Source: Lactarius indigo (Eukaryota > Basidiomycota > Agaricomycetes > Russulales > Russulaceae). Taken from it: a stretch of DNA of 64,000 nucleotides. The translations under genes and the position numbers were made by a program. Positions within the stretch are counted from its first letter, which is position 1; the number at the start of each line of letters is the position of its first letter. Below the pieces are notes generated by a model that was not told where the DNA came from, did not search any database, and was given only the letters and a program-made list of their open reading frames with translations. The stretch is taken from contig JAFKAC010000038.1 of assembly GCA_025766275.1 (NCBI GenBank), positions 528,077 through 592,076 of the forward strand, given 5' to 3'. Below, piece by piece: positions 11,285 to 24,214 of the stretch.

Positions 11285-12996
11285 ATGGCCCTGTTCAGCG
11301 ATCTTCCGCTCGACCTTTTGCCTCTCATCGTCGCCAGTATTCTAGAAGCAGTGGATGTTGCATCGTTGTGTCTAGTCGATCACACTTTTCGTACATTTGC
11401 TGTACCAAAACTTTACGAGCGAATCTCCATCTATGCTTGGCAACGATCATCAAAACTCAGGGTTTGTGATCGATATGGCTGTTCTCTATAATTTCCCTTG
11501 AGGTGTCGTGCATAGGTGACACAATTATTTAGAACACTTGCAGAGCACCCCAACCTCGCGTGCCTCGTCCGTCAATTAGGTTGGCCCGTTCAATTATATT
11601 GTGAAATTTGATTCGTACACCCACATGAAACAACCAAAGTGATCACGGACTTCCCGAAAGCGCAGGACTCTTTCGCCTATGAACACCTCGGAGGCTGGTT
11701 CACGAGAGGACTCGAGAACTGCGTGAAACTCAGATGCTGCACGTGGACCAGGGATTGTTCTTTAACATCCCATATCCTCAAGAGCCTTGGGAAATGTTCC
11801 GAATTAACTGACATCTCTATCAACGGGTATCATTCTGGTCTCTACAAACCAGGAGACCTTCTCCAGCTACTTCACCTGCACAAGATTTCGTTGATCAGGC
11901 CTAGCAAGCCTATACTCGAAATCCTCCCAAGTTGGCTTCAAGCAACCGGGAAATCGTTAACAAGTCTAACATTAATATGCAAGGCAAGGCAGTCCTCCAT
12001 TCGTGTCTTGAACGCACTATTCACACATTATCAGGATGACATGTACATAACCGACGCGCTTTTAAATACTATGTCACCGCACCTTTCGCGGCTAGAGCGT
12101 CTTTATCTCGTTGGCTGCCCAAAGGTGACAAATGAAGGCGTCTGGTCGATGATAAGAACCAGGACTCGAGACTTGAAGGAGCTGGGCCTCGAAAACCTGT
12201 CCCCCCACTTCGTGGGTGTTACCATTTTCCTTGAGCTACCGCCACTGATTTTGGGTCATTGAGTAGGACATGTCAGCGCTAAGCGCAGCTTGCGCGAGGG
12301 CTGGCGGATTGATTTCGCTATCCTCCTTCACATTGACCATTCACCCTAATTGGTCAACCGAAGCATGGATGGACGGCGCGGTATCCCTCCTCGAAGTGTC
12401 GCCCCTGGAATCCCTCAACTTGTCTGGTCGCACTCCCTTGAAAGTATTCGCAAAAGCACTCAGGGACACATTCTGCATGCGAATTGTTGATCAACATCGT
12501 GACCACCTCGTCCGTTTTTCTTTGTATGGACCGCTACTTAGCCTCGCCTCCATCGACTACGTATGCCTTCATTGCTCGAAATTAGAACAACTTTTCATAT
12601 GCGTGGACCACGCCGAAATGGTCTGTTTCCTATTTTGTTTCTCAAGCCTGCGCTAATGTTCAAGTTATTAGGCACGCATTGTGGCGACACTTGCGCAAGT
12701 GAATCTCCTGTGTGCGATACATATCAATATCAATGTGCTACCGGAGCATTGCAATCTGTATGCTCATGCATTGAACATTGCTCGCCAGTGCAATTCGACC
12801 ATATCTCAAGTTGGTATCAACGCAGAGGTCTGGAAGGTGGGTAGCCCCTCTTTCTCGTTGGCCCCCCGCCAATAAGAGTCGGTTTTAGGTAGAGAGACGT
12901 GTACTCGTCGTGAAGGGTGTCGCGCAGGTGGACCGTTTTCTCACCGAGGTCGAAAACCCTGATATTCCAGAGCGATTTCTCGTTGTTCGTACATAA
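11285..12996 (+). CDS. F-box / leucine-rich-repeat-like protein
   Basis: Probable substrate adaptor of an SCF ubiquitin ligase. Starting at the ATG at 11285, the first 60 residues form an F-box (LFSDLPLDLLPLIVASILEA, CLVDHTFRTFAVPKLYERIS) that would bind Skp1. The remainder is LRR-like (LSRLERLYLVGCPKVTNEGV, LESLNLSGRTPLKV, HCSKLEQLFICV). Introns are about 11462-11515, a second near 11576-11637, one after HFVG near 12215-12265, one near 12618-12672, and a last one near 12838-12888. The final exon ends with VENPDIPERFLVVRT and a TAA at 12994-12996. This is the F-box/LRR family greatly expanded in Agaricomycetes. The target is unknown. Confidence 0.82.
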
Positions 12997-13555
12997 GGAA
13001 ATGTATTATAGATCCTCGGACACTCAATGTGGTTGTAGGCGTCGTACTCCACGTGGCATTGTTCCGTTTCATCCTCGCGCGCTTATACTCGCGGACAGTC
13101 CGAATCCACGTGCTACAGTCCCCTCACGCAAATAGTAGCTGGACCACCAGCAAGGATTGATTATCATGGGCACACAAAAGCTATCGCCACAAGGACAACG
13201 TCTGCGTATCATCATTCTAACTGTGCCCATCATGGCCGCAACATCCGGTTTGCAATTATCCCAAGTCGTCGCTTCTGAAACAACATACTCATACATCACA
13301 CCCATGTACCAGTGGTCTTGTTCAAACGACTTGTGCTTGGTGAACCTCAACGCAAACTTCCTCGTCCCGGAGACCGCGACACAGACCGAAAGATCGTCGA
13401 ATTTGGACGCGAGGAGGAGCCGGGTCAGCAGCAGTAATATGATTTGGATGAAGGGGTGCCAGCTCAGAGCTGTACTATTTACAAATCTATCTCTGCGATA
13501 CCACAGTAGCGTACGTCTATGGGTCGACTACCGAGTGGAAGGGGATGGAACCCCA
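12997..13555. other. Intergenic region between converging F-box gene and MIC10
   Basis: Open frames exist here on both strands (for example plus 13157-13564) but they lack recognisable motifs, and the plus frame overlaps the 3' end of MIC10. I treat the stretch as 3' flanking sequence. Confidence 0.45.
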
Positions 13556-14082
13556 TCATTTTGACTCTTGGGGCGGCTGCTGGAGTACGCGAACACCGGC
13601 GATTCGCGCGGGGTTGAACGACCGGTCGCAGTCTGCATATGCAGCACCAGCACCGAAGCCCGTCGAGAGGGCGATAGGCCATGCGCGTCCTGGAAATTTT
13701 CATCATGTTGGGGTAGATAAACGGTGGTGCGGGTGTTGTGACGCACGGCGGAAAAGGATGACCGACGCAACGACGCCAACGCTAAAGCCGATGCCCCTGC
13801 CCACCAGAAAGGTCGTGAGAAGTCGCAGAAAACTATCAGAACGCTGTGTCGACGCACGACTTTACTAGTAAATCCGCCACTGTCCGTCGCGGCTCATGGT
13901 CAGCTCAGTGATGAGTATGCTGGAGAAAAAATGCATACGACAGCGATCATACTGTGCAAGCGTCGGGTCGGGATTCTTTCTCTGAAATTTGTATGGAAGA
14001 TACATACCTTCTGGGCGACGATATCCTCACTGGAAGTTGGTTTTGAGGGTGCGGGTGTGGGTGTGGGTGTGGGTGAAGCCAT
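13556..14082 (-). CDS. MIC10: MICOS complex subunit Mic10
   Basis: Small inner-membrane protein that oligomerises through glycine-rich membrane segments to bend cristae junctions. The ATG at 14082 opens MASPTPTPTPAPSKPTSSED and exon 1 ends with IVAQK at 14008 before a GTATGT donor. The next exon (about 13843-13766) gives RLLTTFLVGRGIGFSVGVVA and SVILFRR, the first glycine-rich membrane segment. The last exon (from about 13695) gives AWPIALSTGFGAGAAYADC followed by DRSFNPARIAGVRVL, the second segment and tail, with a TGA at 13556-13558. At roughly 95 residues it has the family's size. The junction before AWP does not keep frame with a canonical GT donor: either a GC-AG intron is used or two bases are missing in GACGCATGG. 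Exon 2's start at an ACAG acceptor is my best fit. Confidence 0.8.
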
Positions 14083-15245
14083 GGATGTCTGGATTGACGG
14101 TAAATACGGGCAAACACCAGAGCGGATTCACAACACGAGGCGGACTCGGCCTTGACAACAAACAGTGGCACGCCTCACTCTAGCTATTGATACCGCTACC
14201 GTAATCACCCCCAATTCCCCAGATGCACCTTCGTGTTCATGATCTGGTGCTAGGATCGTCGGAACTAATAACCGGTTGACAGGAGTGTCGCCTTTCACTG
14301 CGCTGCGCAGCATCCCTACATTCCCACTAGGCCGGCAGTTACTAGCTATGTGTCATATATGCTGCTCACCCACAGGTATGCAGTGTTTCAGGAGTAATGG
14401 TGACTACTCTACTAACCGCGCACAGTACCCCCACACAGCTATTTTAGTAGCATTCTCCATCTTCTCCGATTTGATGTATTGTAATTGCGCCGACGGGCAA
14501 CCTGAGTTTCAAGTCAAGAATTGTGAGCGCGCATTTCACGGCTGCGTGCGATTTTTCCCATCTGGATTAGTCCAGAATTCATGGAAGTGCAACTCTGCGA
14601 AGTCGGAGATGAGATATTGACAACCCATCACTTGTATTGTATACTTGCTCATCACCTCGTGCGATGGTTGTGAGACGATGTGTCTCTTTTGGCAGCAAAC
14701 ACATTCACTGGCCACGAATCTGACTGTATGCGCGGCTAGCCTTCGGGTTCTAAATTTATACTACCGGCGCCGACAGCCACTGACTGACATGCGAAGCGGG
14801 CATGTAGCTTTTTGGTAATTACCTCCGGAGTCGATTCAGGAAAGTTGAAACGGGAAGGTCTTCGTGTCACATGAGTGCGAGCGAAGTGTCGTAAGGGCCA
14901 TACGGTAACGGCCGTGGTGGTGCCCAGATCCTTGAATTGGCCTAGTGATGTTTGGCGGCACGGCGAGTTGGGAGGGTGAAGAGACGCTGGTGCCGTAACG
15001 GTGCCATCTGAAGAATTCAACAACTCGGTCGTGGTTCCTCGTAAGTTCCGGTGAACGAGCTAGCTCTTCAATAGTTAGCTCAATTCACGCGGCCACGACC
15101 ACCCACTCATCTTTAATATATTCAAAGAGGCAATATGACTTCGCGGGAGTGACGACCTGTCCAGGATAGGCTGACTCGACATGATTCATCGCTTTAGCGC
15201 AGCCCATATTTATTGCCAACGGACCTCAATCTATCCCTTCGAGTC
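14083..15245. other. Intergenic region between divergent MIC10 and PLC1
   Basis: About 1.16 kb containing the promoters of two divergent genes. Short frames such as plus 14276-14620 have no family features. I see no repeat or RNA gene. Confidence 0.45.
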
Positions 15246-18200
15246 ATGCCCTCTTCAGCCATGGCCCACTCTAACGAATCCGATGGACCACCTTCCCCTA
15301 CTGTCTCCCCCCTAAGGCGTGCCAAGAACATCCTCACGATCCGTGGACTGCCGTCGCCGGAGCTGCGTGGTATCACGCTACTGGACGAAAGCGCAGTGGA
15401 CCTGGAAGAAGAGTCAACGTCGTCGACACCGTTTCTGTCTCCGCAGCCGTCCCCGTCTCCGTCGCGCTTATCACTGCGTCGGAACACGGGTAGCGGATCT
15501 GGCGGCGGGAGTAGCCCACTAGCGTCGCTTCGCAGGATGAGGGACGCGACAGTATCGCTGGTACGATCGAAGAGCTCAGGTGAACGCAGCCCGGCCGGTC
15601 GCCCGAAAAGGCAACGCGAGAGTGAGAAGACGCGACACGGACGCAGTCAGTCCGATGCCATCCCGGCCACGTCTCGTTCCGCTGCCAGTCAGCCTACCAC
15701 CGTCACCGTGAAGAGTCTGCTCTTCACACCCCCTGGTTCGCCCCACTCGGTTAGCATCACGACGCAGTCTCCCTCAAGAGCTCCTTCCGTTTCTCCACGG
15801 AGAGCCTCCGTCCCCCTTCCCGCGCTTAACTTCCACCTCGAGTCTCTTCCTCTTCCACCAATGTCCTCGTATCTTTTACCCCCAGTCCTTGACGAGGACC
15901 ATCCACCTGCGCCCCCCGTAGCGCAACCCGCGTCGATTCTCGACCTCACCGTTCCGGATCTCCTTCAGAAAGGCACTCCAATGATCAAGGTGTCCGGAAG
16001 GAAGCAAACAGATGTCGTCTTCAGGCTGGACCCCGATCAAGGCCAAATAATATGGGAGTCAAAGAAGCATAGGATCAGTGCGTATTTTTCATTTTCGTAT
16101 TGCGACCCAATTCTCCTGACTCGCTGTCCGAAGTACCCATCGAGAACATTAAAGAGTTGCGAACAGCGTCGGACGCTCGCTACTACAGAGAATTATTCCA
16201 GATACCACAGGAGTGCGAGAACCGATGGCTTACCATCATCTACACCCTCGACGGCCGCTATAAAATTTGGCATGTCATTGCTCCATCCGTCGATGTTTTT
16301 GAAATGTGGGATTCCACCCTTCGTAAGCTGTATGCCGTGCGCCAGGCTCTTATGTGTGGCCTCGGCAACATCGACCTTCGCGAGGCTGTCTGGGAAAAGC
16401 AATATTGGAAGGCTTCCGACGAGCAGGCGGACCAGAAGCTCTACATCGATGACGTCGAAAAGCTCTGCAGACGACTCAACGTCAACCCGTCGCATGAAGA
16501 CCTAGGTCGCCGCTTCAGGGCACGTGTCGCTCCTATCTTTTTGTTCTGTGTGGCTGACAGCCGACGCAGCAAGCTGATGTGCAGAAGCGCGGATTCTTGG
16601 ATTTTACCGATTTCAAGCGCTTCGTCAAGTCGCTGAAAGCGCGGCCAGAAGTAGAGCGCCGCTATAAGAAGCTTTGTTTACTCGATAACGGAAGCTTCTC
16701 TTACCGGACATTCGATCACTTCATGCGCATTCATCAAAAGGTGCGCAACTTGGCAAATCACTCCGTAGTCTTGCTCACGCCCCCGTCTAGTCGACCGCGC
16801 CCGCGGAGGAGTTGCAACACCTCTTCCTCCGTTACGCCACCTCTTCTCCTGATGACGATGCGCCACGGGCAATTCAGCTCCCAACCGACGTGTTTCTCAA
16901 TGGCCGGCCCGATAAGACTTTTCCTGTGGCGAAAAAGCCATCTCCAGAAGACCTTGCCGCTGCTACGTTATCTCTTGAAGGCTTCACGGCATTCCTGCTG
17001 TCCACGGATAACTCCGCCTTTTCTGACCAGGACGGATCTATTCATCACGACATGACGCGACCGCTTTCTGAATACTACATCTCATCTTCTCACAATACGT
17101 ACCTTGTCGGGCATCAGTTAGTCGGCGACAGCACAATCGAAGGCTATATCCGAGCCTTGCTCCATAGTTGTCGTAGTGTCGAGCGTGAGTGCCTGCTTAT
17201 CTTGCGTTCCAAAACTCGTCTGACCCTTACCTTTCATGCAGTCGATATCTATGACGGCGACAAAGAGCCGGTCGTCTACCATGGCAAAACGTTTACCACG
17301 AAAGTATCATTACGAGAGGTCTGCGAAGCCATCATGAAGTACGCCTTCGTGGTCTCGCCGTACCCAGTTATCATCTCGGCGGAGGTACACTGCAGCATTC
17401 CGCAGCAGGACACGATGGCGTCCATCATGCACGAGGTGTTTGGTGAGAGTCTGGTAAGCGCGCCAGTAAATGGCCGTCCAAAGATCGAAGTTCTACCAAG
17501 CCCAGAAGATCTAAAGGGGCGTGTATTGCTGAAAGTACGCCGCATTTTTCGTCATCGTTCCCTTCCCGGCCCAATCTTTATCTTTTTTATGTATAGGCGA
17601 AGAACCTGTATGTCTCGGAGAGCGAGGAAATCCAGCCGAATGTCTTCGTGGTTGAAGCTGAATCTTCCACGACGTCCACTGAGACGTCTACAGACGGTGA
17701 AGTAATTTCTGGTTCGTCTCCTTCCCTCAGCCAGTTGCCCAGACTGACGTCAGCATAAGAGTTAAGGCATGACTGGGTTCGAGTTGCACGTGGTTTTTCG
17801 GAAGCTAAGCAGGAAGTTACCAAGGCCCGAAATGTTCTAAGACGCCGTTCACCTTCAAATGCTGCTCCCCATGCCGAAAAAGGGAAGGCCCGAATGTCAT
17901 TATCTGTGGTCTCGATGCTCGTGTATACAGTCGGCGTCAAATGTCGTGGCATCAACAAGAAGGAACAATACGCACCCGTGCACGTGTTTTCGCTATCGGA
18001 AAATACGGCCAACAAGATGCTTAAACGTGATGGCATGCATGATCTCGTCAAGCACAATCGCACGCACGTCGTGCGGGTGTATCCAAAGGGAACACGAGTC
18101 TCGTCCTCGAATTACCAACCCCATCGATACTGGAGCGCCGGAGTCCAACTTGTCGCTCTCAACTGGCAAACTTGTGGTAAGTTTAGCTTAAAGTCTTATC

Positions 18201-18919
18201 GCCACGGTGTACTCACAAGATGTCAGACCTGGGTTTTGTGATCAACCATGCGATGTTCCAGCGCAACGGTCGGTCAGGATATGTCCTCAAGCCACTCGCT
18301 CTCCGATCTCACGATAAAAGCCTACTCAACAAGCGGACGCGACATTACCTAGATATCACGGTGCGTCACCCTTCACACATTCCATAATTCTCAGGAATTG
18401 AGATAGGTGTGTGCGTGTATCCAGGTGATCTCAGCCCAGCAGCTCCCACTGCCGAAGGACGCCCATGGCCACGAGATCATTGATAAGTCTGCCCTAGACC
18501 CATATGTCGAGGTGTCCCTGCATTTTCCCGATTGGGGCCTTTATTCATCTCCGCCCACGAGCTCGTCCCCGTACCAAGTGTCCTATCGCACGAGCGGGGT
18601 AAAAAACAATGGGTTCAACCCGGTGTGGGAGGAGGCGCTCAGTCTTCTGTTTGAAGTCGTCGGCGACATGCGCGAGCTCGTGTTTGTGCGCTTTGCCGTG
18701 CGACAGGACGGCGACGACGAGAGAGAGGCGCTGGCCGTGCATTGCGTATCGCTGGCGTGCCTTCGTGAAGGTAAACGATATCTATATTTGGCCGTGTCCG
18801 TTCGTTGCTGAAGACTTTGCGCAGGGTTCCGTCACTTGCCTCTGCACGATGCGCAAATTTCTCAGTACCTCTTCTCGACGCTGTTCGTGCAAATCAACAT
18901 CCGAGATGCCACGACTTGA
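15246..18919 (+). CDS. PLC1: Phosphoinositide-specific phospholipase C (PLC-delta type)
   Basis: Hydrolyses phosphatidylinositol 4,5-bisphosphate to inositol trisphosphate and diacylglycerol at the plasma membrane. The first ATG in frame is 15246 (MPSSAMAHSN). A disordered Ser/Pro/Arg-rich region of about 230 residues precedes a PH domain (MIKVSGRKQTDVVFRLD, RWLTIIYTLDGRYKIWHV). Next come EF-hand-like helices (QKRGFLDFTDFKRFVKS), the X box (EYYISSSHNTYLVGHQ, VDIYDG, EPVVYHGKTFTTKVS, PVIISAEVHCS), an acidic linker, the Y box (LVVYTVGVKCRGI then HRYWSAGVQLVALNWQT, LGFVINHAMFQRNGRSGYVL) and a C2 domain (VISAQQLPLPKDAHG, LDPYVEVSLHFP, NGFNPVWEE). The final exon encodes FRHLPLHDAQ and ends at the TGA at 18917-18919. 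Catalytic His and Asp residues are present. SAEVH replaces the more usual SLENH. About ten short introns. Confidence 0.95.
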
Positions 18920-19367
18920 TCTTTATCCCATCACACTTCCCAAACTTCATTTGAACGTCATTCATTTAACGACAATCTTATTTATTACGCCTGCCTCGCA
19001 GCAATGTATGTATCGCAACGTCACGCGCTTGCCAATGCTCTCTGTATATCCCATGCAATCTTTTCCACGATACACAATACCTTTGATTATCTAACTGTAG
19101 TCCCTCAGGGCTAACACATCGATCTTTCCGCCAGCGTTCTTATTCACACGTGTAGATATCCAGTTACAATGTTCCTTGATGTAGTGTATACGATAGAAGA
19201 GTAGATTTATAAACGCTGACTGAATTTGCAACAAGCACACAAACGTAGCAGCGAAGCGTAAAGGGTTCGTAAACATGGAGAGGAAAAAAAGTGTACATAT
19301 ATGATATAGACTCCCGCACGTTTCAGAGTTTGGATACGCTGTACGCCACCCTTCGACTCGGCGCCAC
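18920..19367. other. Intergenic region between converging PLC1 and a proline-rich gene
   Basis: About 450 bases of 3' flanking sequence. No gene or repeat is visible. Confidence 0.5.
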
Positions 19368-20262
19368 TCAAGAAGGTGGTGGCGTCACAGGTCCTGCGTT
19401 TGTGTGTCAGCATACCATAAAAGTGAGGACAACGAAGAGAACACGCACCAAAGAGGCCTTGACGAGGGGGCGGCGCTTGTACGACAGCCTGTGAGGGCGT
19501 AGGGCCACGTACGACAGGGTGGACATTAGGATTAGCTGAGCGCATAGTCAGTAACGACGACCACAAAGGGAAAGAAAAAAAAATGCTCACGTCTCCACTG
19601 TGCCCATGAGGGCAGTTCAGGGCGCGGCGCCTCGATGGCGGGGGGCGGAGGCGGAGGTGGGGGCGGAGCAGCTGCGGCGGCCTTGCCCTTCCGCCTTGGG
19701 CCGGGTTCGGGACGCTTGACGACAGTGCGCCATGCAGGACGGGTGGGGCCATCTGGGGCTGGGGCCTCCTCTGCGGGCGGAGGCGGGGGCGGAGGCCCCG
19801 GGGTAGGGGGCATGAGCTCTTCCGGGAGGTACTGCCGAAGGGGAGGGGGTCAGCGATCTCGACGCCGATAATCAGGAATATGGGGATAGATCACCTTGGG
19901 GCGCCAGTCTGGAGAGTACTCGCCCCCTGCGCTGTGCTTGGCCTTGACAGCCATCAGCTCAGCGATCTCGCTGGAAAGGGCGTCAGAGGGAGTTGGGCGG
20001 GGGATTTGAGAGGGAGGGAGGGAGATGTACGTACTGCTGCAATGCCCGGCGCTCATCTCTGAGTTTTCCGACTTCCTGGAGGAGGATGCGGACTTCGCTT
20101 GCGAGTGCTTTGCTGAAGTCGTTCAAGTATCTGTTGATAAATTGTTGAGCGGTTTGTTTTTTTCGCCAAAGGGAATGTGCTGAAAAGCAGCGATGGAGAA
20201 GAAACGTACTTGGGTGTGGCACTCGGGGAGAAAGCGGCGCCTGGTGGTTTGTTCGAAGCCAT
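19368..20262 (-). CDS. Proline-rich coiled-coil protein, function unknown
   Basis: I do not recognise a named family. The ATG at 20262 opens MASNKPPGAAFSPSATPK. A GTACGT intron then joins it to YLNDFSKALASEVRILLQEV and GKLRDERRALQQ, a clear amphipathic helix. After another intron it continues EIAELMAVKAKHSAGGEYSP, DWRPK, YLPEELMPPTP and long polyproline blocks with an AAAAA insert. It continues into WAQWR, NPNVHPVVRGPTPS, APPPRQGLFG, and a last exon PVTPPPS ending at the TGA at 19368-19370. Every junction keeps frame, giving roughly 190 residues. The helix followed by polyproline suggests a small scaffold, perhaps actin-related or SH3/WW-binding, but that is inference. It converges on PLC1. 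Confidence 0.65.
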
Positions 20263-23189
20263 TTGTGAAGACGAGAGGAGAGCAAGTTTGTGCGGTGAGG
20301 TAGAGGGATAGATTCAACGACTTGAACAGGCGGAGGAAATGTGTCGCCGCCCTGGTTGATGTGGGTGCACCTTCCTGATTGAGGTCGCCCTGAGGCTGGT
20401 CGAGATGGCCCAGCCATGATCAATACCGTGACCTGGTAATGCTGTTCCACGGCGGGGTGCCCTTCAGTACTTATATCCTCTTAGGTTTTCATATAATTTC
20501 ATGCCCTAATGGCCGGCGTGCCAACAGTGGTACATCATCCTTCCAATCCCAGTTGGCATGAGCACAGGCGGTTGGCACGGGCAGGGTTGGCACGGGCACA
20601 CCCCCTGGCCCTGGCCACTCACGGCACTCAAGACCCAACAGGGCGCAGACACGTTGTTTCTATCTTGCCGAACTTTCGCTGGCATAACCGTATTCTATCA
20701 CACAACTTGGCACTAGATCCCCCCCGACCAACCGGATCCAGAAGACGTCAATCAGGGAACGGTATACCCTAGATGCATATCACAATCGATGCGGCACGGA
20801 GGTTGAGTGTGTAGGCGTCCGTGTGTGTCCACGAAGTTCCAGAACCCATGCGAATCTGTCCGGCATTGTGCCATGATACGAACTCCTCGCACGAACCCAC
20901 TGGTTCCGAGACTCGCGTCCGTGGCGTGGTCCTATGACGATATTTGTCGATCCCAAGTTCGGCACAGGCGCTACTACAAATCTGCAAACTAGACCGTCGC
21001 GTGTTCCTCCCGCCCGAGTTCGCATGGAGCAAAGTCGTCTCTTTTGTCACCTTTTTCAGCCCTCGATGCAGTCACTCGGCCCTCCGATACGCTCTGCCTC
21101 CCCACCCCAGAACGTTACCCGCAATCGCTATCTGCCCCTCCGAAATCCACGGGCCAGCATGCAGCGGTCTCGCCCCCTCTGTTTACGAACGTAACGCTTA
21201 GTTTACAACACCCGTTTTCTCCGAATTCCGAGCATCGTTACTTAGACAAGCTTCCGCATCCCTGGTACCGCTACTTGTCACTTTCCTCCACTCGTCACAC
21301 CCCCCGCCTGCGAACGTGGCTTCTTCTGCCACCAAAGAGACTGATATACCGCAAGGTACGTGATCTGACCAATAGAGCGCCAGTCCACATGTATCATGAC
21401 CCCATGATCCCTAGCGGGCTTCACGGACCACCTTCGTGCCACCCGGGAAAATCTAGACCCGAGTTCATTCTCTTACCTGGTGCATTAATCATTAGCCTGT
21501 CTTAGTGACTCCAGTTCGTAATGGAAACCTTACGCCACTTACGCCGGAGCAAAACAAGAACGCGTTGGCCACTAGAACGTTTAGAGAGACACGTCGCGAA
21601 TGTAATATCGGTCTACTAATATCTGAGACATCAATGGCCTGGCTAATATTAGTTCGGACAAACAGATTTAGGTTTCCGACACGGTGCGCATGACTTCAGA
21701 CATAAGGAAAACGAAGGCTTCTGCCGGAAAACGCGGCGAAATGCAAGCGCGGAGCCGAGCTTGATCTTTTACCGGTGTCGTGGGTGTATTTTAATTCAAG
21801 TGTACATCACGGCCTTCTGTCCAAAAAGTCATCAACGGATCCGAAGTGTTCACTTGGGTGTACGTTCCTGGATTTGACATCTGAGAAGCCTAAGGCGATG
21901 GTCCTATGATACATGAACAATTGAATGTGGCTCAATAAAGGTGACATCAAAGCTGTTCTTTGCTAGTTAGGCCACGCTGCGGTGGTTGTGTAGCCATCTG
22001 GGCCATGCCGATTGTGTATGTATATGATGGCCCTTATTGCCCTCACGCTGGCACACGGTGTCAAAGCCGCAAAAGCAGACAAGTGCATCACCCTGTCTAG
22101 CGGGTAACTACACCTCCGCTGGAAGCGGCGCTGCCAACAGGACTCGGATCTGTTCGATATATGGGAGTTAGGATTGTTGGTGAAAGATATCGAGCCTCGG
22201 GCCGGGTGCCGTGCACTATCTGGGAGAACTTTCCATTTCAACGCGCGTGCACACACCACTCGCAACCGCCGCCTCGCGAGCGCGGAAGCCGGTATAGCCA
22301 CAGTAAGGGATAGGACAGCGTAATGACGAGAGGGAATTGTACGAAGTCTAGGAGAGGGCCAAGGGGCGACTCCACGTGTCTTAAAAAGTCGATTGTTATG
22401 AGCCCACGAGTACCTGTGGTAATGGGTAGATCTGGTTGCATCTTTGATGGCAGACTGGAGGGTGCGGTGCAGATGTCCCAACCACGAACGGCTCGGATCA
22501 TGTGCCATGCATAATGCGCCTGTGTATCGTCAGGGATCCACTGTGCCAGCATTCATTTTCGAGCTGACAAGACAAACCTTTTGGTAGACGGATGATACGG
22601 ATAGCTATGGCAAGCTCGTCATCTGCCCACTGTCGCAAGGTCCAAGATAGTCTGGCCTGACGCTGCCTTCATACGGTGTCCGCCTGGTAACCCGGTTCGC
22701 AACCCATGAACCTACAAGCCCCAGTAACCCGTGAGCCCGACGCTCTTCCGGGCTTTCTTGGTCCCAAGACTTTGTACTTGCGACGGTCGCTCCAGAAACT
22801 CCAGCTTCCTACGCCATCCAGCTCTGGTGGACAGGCCCGTCGTCACCCCGGGTCCACTGAGTACCTCGAGGAGTTATGGGATGCCCCGTGCAGATGGAAC
22901 GTCTGAAACTGGTCCTGAGCCTTTTTCAGACATACACGGCCGCACTGCTGCCCTGAGCACAATCTCTCAGATTCGACCTGTCTGCATTACATTTGCTAGT
23001 CAGTCAAAACCACAAGAACATCTAGTCATCCCATAGCCCACATCTCGCGGAAACCACGTTATCTCCAGATGTCCGCGGTTCGGGCGTATAAAGTTCCTGT
23101 TCTTATCCTGGTAATGATCTTCTTGAACGGCGGAACTGAGCCCGACATCCGCCGCTCCTCAGGGTCTTTCCAACGTCAGGGATACGTCA
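20263..23189. other. Gene-free stretch left of the glutaminase array
   Basis: About 2.9 kb without a supportable gene. Around 20548-20610 there is a short imperfect repeat of the word ttggcacgggca. Other open frames are short and lack motifs. This is the left shoulder of the accessory block. Confidence 0.5.
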
Positions 23190-23670
23190 GTGGACGTATT
23201 CGAGCGCCTTACGCATCAACCAAGCTGCTCCACGAAGGACATTTCGGTTATGGGAAGGGCGACGTGTGTCGAGTCCGCTTGCTGATAACTTAGCGAGGCC
23301 AGACCTCCCCGAGAAAATGTATAGAAGACGAAGACACACCAGGCACAATTCACTTTTCTGCTCCGACGTCCCCAGGACGAGACACAACTACCGGTGTGGC
23401 CTCGTGCGGCGTGTGATGAACCCGACGGCGTCCTTGATCTTGCGCTCCATCTTGATACGCAAGGTGGAGCGGAGCGCGACACGCAAGTTGAACGCAATGA
23501 CCTGCATCGATATTTCGGCGCGTACGGCAAGGGGTAGGGTGAGTCTGGCTTGCTCAGACAGGCGAACGGACGTGTTACAGTAAGGCTGAGACGCTTGTTG
23601 ACCCTGCATGGCACGAGCATGTCCACCGATCAAGGGAGAAGCGAGCGCTGGGGTACGATGGGTCGAAGCA
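23190..23670. repeat. Anonymous segment, copy 1 (diverged duplicate of 32736-33270)
   Basis: This segment aligns by eye with 32736-33270. Shared words include acttagcgag(g/a)ccaaacctccc, gaagacgcac, and tggcac(g/a)ag near the right end. On the minus strand both give a related end: MQVIAFNLRVALRSTLRIK here and MQVVAFNSHFTPRPTLRSK there. The frames are broken, so this may be a dead gene that was copied with the glutaminase block. Function unknown. Confidence 0.6.
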
Positions 23671-24214
23671 TCCGGTGCCGAGGACGACGCCAGGGTTGTA
23701 GTCGAAGAACTTCGAGGGTGGCGTCGTGCTAAGATCGATGATGTAAGCGACGATATTAGATCAGGGCACGAGAAGGCCAATATTCCCATAAGTAGAAGGA
23801 GGGCGATCGAGGACGCAGCCCACCAAGATCCAATCGGGAATCATTGTTTTTGTCCGGTTGACTTTCTTCGTCATCTCGCGATTTTCTGCTTTTTATTTTC
23901 ATTTTCACAAAAGAACAGGTACTGCATTTCAGTCGATGACAGTCCCTGAAACTCCGCATAATTACTGACGTGGTCTATATGTAATTTGGCAGAACAACGA
24001 GCGAACCCCAGGTCAATACCCACACCCTCGCCAAGCCCTTACAGCAACCTCGCAGAGGAATTGCGTCAAGATGAAGACAATGATGGCGAAAGTAAAATGA
24101 CCGGCCGACCTGTCGTGGTCAAAGGGCTGGACGAGATGATGTACTGTGCCCTTAGAGGTGCACGGGAACACAACGGCTTTTACAACGGCGTACTCAGCAA
24201 CACAGGAACATCTG

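Noticed and set aside
13157..13564. Plus-strand open frame of 135 codons
   Set aside because: No recognisable motif, and its end overlaps the coding 3' end of MIC10 on the other strand.
14276..14620. Plus-strand open frame with several Cys residues
   Set aside because: No family pattern, no splice partners, and located in the divergent promoter region.
20548..20610. Imperfect repeat ttggcacgggca considered as a CRISPR-like or satellite array
   Set aside because: Only two or three short units with no spacers. The host is a eukaryote.
20263..23189. Search for transposon remains in the gene-free stretch
   Set aside because: No reverse transcriptase, integrase or transposase motif and no clear terminal repeats could be seen by eye. 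A library search would be needed to exclude small non-autonomous elements.
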